From the NCBI GenBank assembly GCA_025054955.1, contig JANWZE010000068.1, positions 19,630 to 83,629 on the forward strand: a stretch of DNA of 64,000 bases. The letters run 5' to 3'. Origin of the DNA: Blastocatellia bacterium (GTDB lineage Bacteria > Acidobacteriota > Blastocatellia > HR10 > J050). The first letter of the stretch is position 1. The number at the start of each line of letters is the position of its first letter. Below, piece after piece: positions 56,952 through 64,000 of the stretch. The notes beneath the pieces were generated by a model. That model was not told where the DNA came from. It did no database searches and saw only the letters and a program-made list of their open reading frames with translations. The position numbers and the translations under genes are program-made.

Positions 56952-57686
56952 TTAGTATAGCGCATGGAGGAAAACAAGGCCAAGCCTTTTTGCGTGTAGA
57001 TGCTTCTTGATCCGCTGCAGGATTTCCCCAGCCCGCCGTCGAGCAATCAGCAGAATGTTCTCGTCGGATTGCAAATCATGCAACAGCGGAACAAACTTGA
57101 CCGGCTCGGCAATCCAGCCGTTGTTTATCTCCCGTTGCAGCGCCATCAGCTCTTTGTCCAGACCAAGCGGCTCATACTGACGAACCAGTTGCAATGTGAA
57201 CAGCCGCGTCTCTTGGGTAGTAATATGCCGAAGCAAATTCGCCAGCTCACGCATCACAGGATGCTGCGTGTGATTAAAGCTCACCTGCCGTTGGCGTTCC
57301 CCTTGACGCACCCGCCAGGTGATCGTGCCCAGATGCGACAAATCGCGCTTGGATTGATAATTCTCCTGGCTGGTGAGGAACTGCATCTGCGCCACGTAGC
57401 CGTCAATCTGATGGACCGTCTCCGGCAGCAGGCTCAGATCCAATCGAATCGGCTCTTCGTCATTTTTTCGACGGAAGATGAACTGGCCACGCCCGGTTTG
57501 ATTGAAATACATCTCGACCCAGCTCAAGTCCATCATGGTTGACTCGAACCGGTAGTAGTATTCGGTTTGGCCGACGCCGTGATCGAGGCTCGGCGATTGC
57601 GCGCCCTGAGCCCACGCCACGATCAACGCGCCCATCAGTGCCAGCCATCCCCTATGCCACATGCGCCACTCCACAACGATTGCCAT
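56952..57686 (-). CDS. Exported protein of unknown function
   Basis: 244 residues with an N-terminal signal peptide (about 10-29, ending AWAQG). The mature part has a beta-rich first half (YYYRFESTMMDLSWVEMYF, GRGQFIFRRKNDEEPIRLDL) and a helical second half, ending with a basic segment. I recognise no family. It sits 8 nt downstream of smc on the same strand, so it may be co-transcribed with it. Confidence 0.65.
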   Translation of the reverse strand: MAIVVEWRMWHRGWLALMGALIVAWAQGAQSPSLDHGVGQTEYYYRFESTMMDLSWVEMYFNQTGRGQFIFRRKNDEEPIRLDLSLLPETVHQIDGYVAQMQFLTSQENYQSKRDLSHLGTITWRVRQGERQRQVSFNHTQHPVMRELANLLRHITTQETRLFTLQLVRQYEPLGLDKELMALQREINNGWIAEPVKFVPLLHDLQSDENILLIARRRAGEILQRIKKHLHAKRLGLVFLHALY

Positions 57687-57693
57687 AACCAGC

Positions 57694-60600
57694 TCATTGT
57701 AACCTGACAGAAACCAGTTTGGAAACGCCCGGTTCCTCCATGGTGACGCCGTGAAGAGATTTGGCCGCCTGCATGGTGATCTTGTTATGAGTAATGATAA
57801 TGAACTGCGTTTGGTCGCTCATCTCTTGAATTTTTTGAGCAAAGCGCCGAATGTTGACATCATCCAGCGGCGCATCCACTTCGTCCAGCAAACAAAACGG
57901 ACTCGGCCGGTAGCGAAAGATGGCCAGCAGCAGCGCAATGGCCGTCATGGATTTCTCTCCGCCGGATAACAGATTGATGTTCTGCAACCGCTTGCCTGGC
58001 GGTTGAGCAATGATGTCAATGCCGCTTTCCAAGGGGTTCTCTTCATCCAGCAGCACCATCCGCCCTTGCCCGCCACCAAACAGCTCTTGAAACACTTCGC
58101 CAAAATTGGCATTGATGGCTTCAAACGCCTCCAGGAACCGGCGACGCGAACGACGCTTGATTTCCTCCAATGCTTGCTCAGTAGCCGCAATAGAGGTCAG
58201 CACATCTTGCCGCTGCGCGCTCATGAATTCCCACCGTTCTTGCTGCGCTTGCAGCTCCTCCAGCGCAACCATGTTGACCGGACCAAGCTCCTCTATACTG
58301 AGCCGCAGGTGTTGCACCCGTTGCTTGACGGCTGCCATGTCTGCAAGGTCCGTCTTAGTTTCAAGCGGGTTGCCACTTTCAGTAACGAGCCGGATCACCT
58401 CCTCCAGCTCCTGAGCCAGCTCGTTGAGACACATCTCCTGTAAGTGGCGAGCGTCAGAGATAAGCTGCGCGCGCTCCACTTGCAAGCGACTCATCTGTTC
58501 ACGCGCCTGTTGTTCGTCTGCTCTTCGCTCATCTAACAGAGCCTGGAGTTGATCAGCGTGCCGATGCAATTGCTCAACCTGGCGAGCAGCTTGTTCAACC
58601 TGCTCTTCAAGTGCTGATCGCTCTGCCGCTAATTGCTCGATAGCTTGCTCAATCATCGCCAATGAGTCTTGCAGATGGTCGGTCTCTTCGCCGACTGACT
58701 GGAATTGCTGGGCATTGCTCTGAAGCAGATTGGTCATCTGTTGTTTGCTGCGCTGTAATCGTTCGTAATCCGCTTGGAGGCTACGATGCCGCTCCAGCGC
58801 GGTGGCTACCTCCGACCGCTTCAGAGAGACCAGCTCCGCCAGGCGATCAGCCTCGCCACGGAGGGCTGCCAATTCCGCTTGAGTCCGGTCATGCTCAGCC
58901 CCAATGTGATTCAACTCGACCTCGGCCTGCTGACGAGCTTCGGTTAGCTTCTGGTGTTTCTCTTGTAATTCCGCGAGGTCGTGCTGGGCTTGAGCGATTT
59001 CAAATTCAACCACGCGCAGGTGCTGTTCGGCTCGCGCTCGATCGTTATCCAGGGCGCTCAGTTCAAGGTTCCGTTCCCATGCAGCTTTGTCGGCAGCCTG
59101 CTGTTGTGAGCTAGCCTCGTCTACCTGCTGCTGAAGCTCATCAGCCCGCTGTTGAGCGATAGCCAGTTGCTGCTGAGCGCGCGTCAGCGCTTGAGTCAGC
59201 TCACTGACGCGAGCAGTCAGGTGGTGAAGTTCTCGTTTCATCCCGAGCAAGCTTTTCACATCTTGGCCGGGTGAGCCACCAGCAACAAACTGACCAGCGC
59301 GCACACGATGCCCTTGCGGCGTTAGAAAGAGCCGCTGGCCATCGTCAAAGGAAAGGCGCAACGCCGTCTCCAAATCGGCAACTACCCGCGACGCGGCAAG
59401 CTCAGGAAAAGCCCGTCGGAACACATCACTGAGTCCAGGCCGAAGGTTGAGCACGTCCATCAACGACACCATCGCGGCGTTGCTTGACGAGGCCACGGAT
59501 TCACCATCGGCGGCCATTGCCTTCCCCATCTCAGGAGCAGCCTCGCCACCGTGAAATCCCACGACCAGAAACGAGCTTGGCCCAGACTGTGTTTGCTCAA
59601 GGAAAGCCAGCGACTCCAGCGCATCATCCAGCGTGGGCACCAACACCGTTTGCAGAGAATCGCCCAACGCCGCTTCCACCAAACGTTCATGCGCCTCGGC
59701 GACCTGAACAAAATCGGCCAACGTGCCCAGCAGCTTGACCTGCGGGTTCGCCGCTCCCCACTCAAACAACCGTTGAACGGCTGGCGAACAATAGGCGTGA
59801 CGCCGCTCCAGTTCCTGCAGCACGAGCAATCGTTCTTCAACGCTCAAGCGTTCTCGTTCAAGCGCGGCCACGGCTCGCTCCTGCTCAGCCTGCTGCGCGC
59901 GCGCGTGCTTCATCTCACGTTCCAATTGCTCTCGTTGCTGCTTCAGGCGCTCAGCGTATTCACGGTCGGTGGCTACTGCTTGGCTCAGCGCAACGTGTTG
60001 CTCCTGCAGACTGCGGCGTCGAGCATCGGCGCGTTGATATTCCGACTCCAATCCATTTAATTGCCGGCTGACGCGCTCTATATCGAGCTCAACCTGGCGG
60101 GCAGCATAACGCAAGTTCGCATGATGATTGGTCTGCTCCAGCAGGCGGCGGCGCCACTCGTCCAACTGCGCTTCGACTGTCTTGAGCCGAGCCATGGCGT
60201 CCTTGTAAACACACTCCTGCTCGATCAACTCGGCTTGACCAGATTCCACCGCGCGCGTCAACGATTCGACCTCAATGCTGCATCGCGCTAGCTCGTCTTC
60301 CAACGCGGCCAACTGCTCCCGCAATGCGACCTCGTCTTGTTGCAAATCTACGCGCTTAGATTGCAATCCTGTGATATGCTCCAGACAGCTTGTGCGTTGA
60401 CTTCGCGTTCGCTCAAGTTGAAGCTCCGTCGCGCTCAATTGATCACGCAGCTCGTTCAGCGTCGCTTCATGCTGGCGTGTGGCATCAATCACCTGACGAT
60501 ACTGCGCCTCTAATTGACCGACTTCGGCTTTGAGCTGGGCATGCACACGGCTTGCTTCGTCCAAACCGTGATCAATTGCTTCCAGCTCGGATTCGAGGCG

Positions 60601-61401
60601 AACTGCTTCCGCCGTGAACAACACCCGCAGCAATCCTCGCAGCTCATCTTTGAGCCGTCGGTAGCGACGCGCCTTGGCTGCCTGACGCTTGAGCGATTTG
60701 ATCTGCCGGTCCAACTCAGCCATGATGTCATCAATGCGCGCCAGGTTTTGTTTCGCCGATTGGAGTTTCAGTTCGGTGGCGCGTTGGCGCATACGAAACC
60801 GAGTGATGCCAGCAGCCGATTCAATAACGGCCCGGCGCTCAAATGGTTTCGCCGTGATGATCTCGCCGACATGGCCCTGCCCGATGATGGCATAATGGCC
60901 TGGACCTAAGCCGGTGCCGGAAAACAGATCATAGATGTCTCGCAACCGCACACGACGGCCGTTGAGCAAGTATTCGCTTTCGCCGGAACGATACAATCGC
61001 CGTCCAATCGTGATCCTTTCACCCGGCGCCACATTGATGCTTAATGGTATGGCCGGCGCTGCGGCACCGTTGCCATCAGAGGGACCATCAGCCGAATCTT
61101 CGTCACGTCGGTGGCCGTTGGAGACAGACAGCTCCCGCTCGGCCACGAACGTCAGCGTCACCTCGGCCATGCCAACAGGTTGCCGGGTGCGTGTGCCTTG
61201 AAAAATCACATCCTCCATTTTGCCGCCGCGCAACAGCCGGGCGCTTTGTTCACCAAGCACCCAGGTGATCGCATCGGACAAATTCGACTTGCCACATCCA
61301 TTTGGACCAACCACGGCGGTGATGGTATCGGTGAGGATGAGTTCGGTTTGATCACAAAATGATTTGAACCCGCGTAGCTCCAGCTTTTCCAACTTCAACA
61401 T
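57694..61401 (-). CDS. smc: Chromosome segregation protein SMC
   Basis: 1235 residues from the ATG at 61401. Condensin ATPase. N-terminal Walker A VVGPNGCGKSNL, a coiled coil of about 330 residues, the hinge near 500-650, a second coiled coil, and the C-terminal ABC signature LLSGGEKSMTA with Walker B PFCLLDEVDAPLDD. The frame continues 39 codons further upstream with an unrelated Cys-Pro-x-Cys segment that other SMC proteins lack. No scpA or scpB is adjacent. Confidence 0.95.
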   Translation of the reverse strand: MLKLEKLELRGFKSFCDQTELILTDTITAVVGPNGCGKSNLSDAITWVLGEQSARLLRGGKMEDVIFQGTRTRQPVGMAEVTLTFVAERELSVSNGHRRDEDSADGPSDGNGAAAPAIPLSINVAPGERITIGRRLYRSGESEYLLNGRRVRLRDIYDLFSGTGLGPGHYAIIGQGHVGEIITAKPFERRAVIESAAGITRFRMRQRATELKLQSAKQNLARIDDIMAELDRQIKSLKRQAAKARRYRRLKDELRGLLRVLFTAEAVRLESELEAIDHGLDEASRVHAQLKAEVGQLEAQYRQVIDATRQHEATLNELRDQLSATELQLERTRSQRTSCLEHITGLQSKRVDLQQDEVALREQLAALEDELARCSIEVESLTRAVESGQAELIEQECVYKDAMARLKTVEAQLDEWRRRLLEQTNHHANLRYAARQVELDIERVSRQLNGLESEYQRADARRRSLQEQHVALSQAVATDREYAERLKQQREQLEREMKHARAQQAEQERAVAALERERLSVEERLLVLQELERRHAYCSPAVQRLFEWGAANPQVKLLGTLADFVQVAEAHERLVEAALGDSLQTVLVPTLDDALESLAFLEQTQSGPSSFLVVGFHGGEAAPEMGKAMAADGESVASSSNAAMVSLMDVLNLRPGLSDVFRRAFPELAASRVVADLETALRLSFDDGQRLFLTPQGHRVRAGQFVAGGSPGQDVKSLLGMKRELHHLTARVSELTQALTRAQQQLAIAQQRADELQQQVDEASSQQQAADKAAWERNLELSALDNDRARAEQHLRVVEFEIAQAQHDLAELQEKHQKLTEARQQAEVELNHIGAEHDRTQAELAALRGEADRLAELVSLKRSEVATALERHRSLQADYERLQRSKQQMTNLLQSNAQQFQSVGEETDHLQDSLAMIEQAIEQLAAERSALEEQVEQAARQVEQLHRHADQLQALLDERRADEQQAREQMSRLQVERAQLISDARHLQEMCLNELAQELEEVIRLVTESGNPLETKTDLADMAAVKQRVQHLRLSIEELGPVNMVALEELQAQQERWEFMSAQRQDVLTSIAATEQALEEIKRRSRRRFLEAFEAINANFGEVFQELFGGGQGRMVLLDEENPLESGIDIIAQPPGKRLQNINLLSGGEKSMTAIALLLAIFRYRPSPFCLLDEVDAPLDDVNIRRFAQKIQEMSDQTQFIIITHNKITMQAAKSLHGVTMEEPGVSKLVSVRLQ

Positions 61402-61735
61402 ATTCTCTTCTGCCCCCTCTGCGGGTTGCTCGCCACATCTGGGGCAAGCAGCGCCTGCTTCTGCAACATATTCCTCATCAGCCCCAACAGGTGCACCTGC
61501 CTCGAAATTCGACCGCAATATACTGTAGCCACGCGGCGATTGTCAATTCACCGCTGCCGGAGGCCACTTGTTGTTGCTCCGTCTACTCCGACCGGAAACG
61601 CCTGCGCCAGCGGCTGACCCGCGCTGAGGGAACATCGGACGGAGAACAAATGACAAATGCGCAGCCCATGTGCTACAGTTATCGCCCCTTTCAGACAGGG
61701 ATTCAGGCTTTGATAGAACAAGCGAAGGAGTCACT

Positions 61736-63841
61736 ATGAAGATTTACACCGGGCAAGACATCCGCAATGTGGCTGTCGTCGGACACAGTCATGCAGGCAA
61801 GACATCACTGGTGGCCGCGTTTCTCTTTGATGCCGGCGTCACCGAACGCCTCGGCAGCGTTGAGCACGGCACGACCATTACCGATTATGACGAAGATGAA
61901 ATCGAACGGAAAACCTCCATTCATACCGCGCTCGCTTATCTGGAGTGGAAAGGCAAAAAGATCAATCTGCTGGATACGCCGGGCTTCAATGCGTTCATTC
62001 ACGACGCCAAACCGGCTGTACAAGTGGCCGAGTTGGCGCTGTTTGTCGTAGACGCGGTGGACGGCGTACAAGTGCAAACCGAGAAAGCCATCGCCTATGC
62101 CAATGAGTTTGAGCGACCGCGAATGATCGTCATCAATCGCGTGGATCATGAACGCGCTGATGTGCCGGCCGTGCTCCAATCCATCAGCGAAGCGTTTGGA
62201 CGTGAAGCCATCCGCCTGCAACTGCCCATCGGCAATCACAAAGAATTCACCGGCGTCATTGATCTGGTGAAACAAAAGGCCTACGTGTTCACACCCGATG
62301 GCAGCGGTCAATTTCAAGAACAATCCATTCCAGATCACCTACAAGCTGATGCCCAATCCGCGCGTGAAGCGCTCATTGAAATGGTGGCTGAAAGCGATGA
62401 CGCATTGCTCGAAAAATTCTTCGCCGAGGGGACGATCTCGGACGATGAGTTAATCCCCGGCATCCGCAAGGCCGTCGCCGAGCGCAAGTTGATCCCGATT
62501 ATGTTCTCGGCGGCCACGCTCAACATCGGCGCGCAGCCGATTCTGGATTCTATTGTGAGTTATGGTCCATCACCCTACGATCTCAGTCCTGTGCGCGGCC
62601 GCGCCGGCATTGGTGCAGACGCGCCGGTGATTGAACGGCCTGTTGCTGACGATCAACCCTATTCGGCATACGTGTTCAAAACGATCGCAGACCCATTCGC
62701 CGGGCGCATCACCGTGTTCAAGGTTCAATCCGGTATCATGAAATCGGACATGAGCGTCTATAACATCACCCGGAACGCGCAGGAGCGGCTCGGCCCGATC
62801 CATTTAATCAAAGGAAAACAACTTGAAAAAATTGCCGAGGCCCACGCAGGCGACATCGCGGCTGTCACCAAATTGAAAGAGACCACCACGGGCGATACCT
62901 TCACTGACAAGGCCAATCCGATCGTCTATCCGCCACTGGTCTATCCCCAAGGGGCGATCGCCTTCGCTGTCGAGCCTAAGACACGCGGTGACGAAGACCG
63001 GCTCTCCACAGCAATGCAAAAGCTACTGGAAGAAGACCCGGCGCTGCGGCTGGAGCGTGATCCACAGACCAAGGAGTTTCTCTTATCGGGAACAGGACAG
63101 GTACACATTGAAGTCACGGTGAATCGTCTGAAAAAACGCTATGGTGTGGAAGTCACGCTACGCACGCCCAAGGTTCCCTATCGGGAGACAATCCGCAAGC
63201 GTGTCGAAGCGCGTGGTCGCCACAAGAAACAGACCGGCGGTCGTGGTCAATTCGGTGATGCCACGTGCGTGTTCGAACCGCTGCCGCGCGGCGCAGGCTT
63301 CGAGTTCGTAGACAAAATCTTCGGTGGCGTGATTTCGCAACAATTGCGCCCGGCAGTCGAAAAAGGCATCATCGAAGCCGCTCTCAACGGCCCGGTGGCC
63401 GGCTATCCGGTGGTTGATTTCCGCGTCGAGCTGATTGACGGCTCGATGCACCCGGTGGACTCTGACGAACTCTCCTTCAAGCTGGCCGGACGGAAAGCAT
63501 TCCGCGAGGCGATGCCTAAGGCCGACCCTGTGCTGCTGGAACCAATCATGAACGTTGAGGTGACCGCCCCGCAGGAATTCGCCGGCGATCTGATCGGCGA
63601 TTTGAACTCGCGCCGCGGCCGTATTCAAGGCATGGACACTAAAGGGAACCAGCAAGTTGTCAAAGCGCAAGTGCCACTGGCTGAAATGTTGCAGTACCAA
63701 TCCACGCTCAATTCGATCACCGGCGCACGCGGAAGCTACACGATGGAATTTTCGCATTATGATGAAGTGCCAGCTCACCTGGCGCAAAAGATCATCGAGC
63801 AGGCACGCGCCGAAGGCCGCATCAAGGCCGAGGAGGAATAG
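61736..63841 (+). CDS. Elongation factor G paralogue (EF-G2 type)
   Basis: 701 residues from the ATG at 61736, preceded by GAAGGAG. A translational GTPase: G1 GHSHAGKTS (the usual EF-G loop is GHIDAGKT), G3 DTPGF, G4 NRVD, then domains II-V with the RGHFKQ-like region (RGRHKKQTGGRGQFGD). The divergent G1 and short G2 point to the EF-G-like group found as a second copy in Thermus and many other bacteria, whose role is unclear; the main fusA would be elsewhere. Confidence 0.9.
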   Translation: MKIYTGQDIRNVAVVGHSHAGKTSLVAAFLFDAGVTERLGSVEHGTTITDYDEDEIERKTSIHTALAYLEWKGKKINLLDTPGFNAFIHDAKPAVQVAELALFVVDAVDGVQVQTEKAIAYANEFERPRMIVINRVDHERADVPAVLQSISEAFGREAIRLQLPIGNHKEFTGVIDLVKQKAYVFTPDGSGQFQEQSIPDHLQADAQSAREALIEMVAESDDALLEKFFAEGTISDDELIPGIRKAVAERKLIPIMFSAATLNIGAQPILDSIVSYGPSPYDLSPVRGRAGIGADAPVIERPVADDQPYSAYVFKTIADPFAGRITVFKVQSGIMKSDMSVYNITRNAQERLGPIHLIKGKQLEKIAEAHAGDIAAVTKLKETTTGDTFTDKANPIVYPPLVYPQGAIAFAVEPKTRGDEDRLSTAMQKLLEEDPALRLERDPQTKEFLLSGTGQVHIEVTVNRLKKRYGVEVTLRTPKVPYRETIRKRVEARGRHKKQTGGRGQFGDATCVFEPLPRGAGFEFVDKIFGGVISQQLRPAVEKGIIEAALNGPVAGYPVVDFRVELIDGSMHPVDSDELSFKLAGRKAFREAMPKADPVLLEPIMNVEVTAPQEFAGDLIGDLNSRRGRIQGMDTKGNQQVVKAQVPLAEMLQYQSTLNSITGARGSYTMEFSHYDEVPAHLAQKIIEQARAEGRIKAEEE

Positions 63842-63876
63842 CTCGACCCAACCATTGTGTGAGTTTGAGAATGTGA

Positions 63877-63896
63877 CACAGGCGTTCCCGCCTGTG
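63877..63896 (+). terminator. CACAGGCG hairpin after the EF-G gene
   Basis: A perfect 8-bp stem CACAGGCG/CGCCTGTG with a TTCC loop, 36 nt after the EF-G stop and followed by CTCGATTTTC. Related sequences occur at 19738, 36771 and, incomplete, near 63951. It may terminate transcription weakly. Confidence 0.45.
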
Positions 63897-64000
63897 CTCG
63901 ATTTTCATTCTTGTGGCGTGCCATCGCATAGGGGTGAGACCCTTGAGAATGTGACACAGAAGTTGGCACAGGCGTTCCATACTCTGCGCGATTTACATTC

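Noticed and set aside
61402..61518. 39-codon N-terminal extension of smc with a Cys-Pro-x-Cys segment
   Set aside because: SMC proteins start close to the Walker A region as at 61401; the extension is low-complexity and shows no zinc-ribbon partner.

Overview
The window is a stretch of chromosome from a Gram-negative, diderm bacterium. LPS genes (waaA, lpxK, lptD), Mla/MCE lipid-transport genes and a peptidoglycan-recycling pair show an outer membrane and periplasm. The gene families (MoxR/DUF58/DUF4129/DUF4350 cluster, S9 peptidase, split ATP-synthase genes, palindrome-rich intergenic repeats) suggest Acidobacteriota, perhaps Blastocatellia. That placement is an inference from gene content, not from a marker-gene comparison. 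No phage, plasmid, complete insertion sequence or CRISPR array is visible.

Region 1 (1-6940) looks like an envelope-stress module. A HAMP histidine kinase and an NtrC-type sigma-54 response regulator overlap by one base. Two paralogous small exported proteins lie on either side of the pair. Each is preceded by a good sigma-54 (-24/-12) promoter about 40 nt upstream of its start. Downstream of one of them follow a triple-BON-domain exported protein and a membrane-anchored HtrA protease.

Region 2 (7300-23700) holds housekeeping genes in short runs: waaA-lpxK, an S41-like protease that has lost its catalytic Ser and Lys, ruvX-mltG-GAF, serA, two RNA methyltransferases of the RlmD/TrmA and RlmI types, a PanC-like protein with altered active-site motifs, an M48 protease, and a CYTH protein next to a MurU-like nucleotidyltransferase and an AmgK-like kinase.

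Region 3 (23700-39100) holds tRNA-Ala(CGC), mlaE-mlaD without an adjacent ATPase gene, ubiB, a PBP1A-type penicillin-binding protein divergent from lptD, a coiled-coil protein with a PD-(D/E)XK-like C-terminus inside a patch of direct repeats, rsmD, groEL without groES, acpS, and atpD-atpC detached from the rest of the ATP-synthase operon. A dispersed element of about 100 bp with terminal inverted repeats occurs four times in the window (6262, 27712, 36864, 37452); one copy separates atpD from atpC.

Region 4 (39100-49460, minus strand) holds a thioredoxin-like ferredoxin, an NTF2-like protein, tRNA-Asn, hslO and an S9 peptidase. It then has a compact cluster of ruvC, hotdog thioesterase, 2-aminobenzoate-CoA-ligase-like enzyme, amidohydrolase and flavin monooxygenase, which suggests aryl-CoA chemistry.

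Region 5 (49560-63841) carries the MoxR/DUF58/DUF4129/DUF4350 operon, two overlapping VTT-domain membrane protein genes, small exported proteins, smc and an EF-G paralogue.
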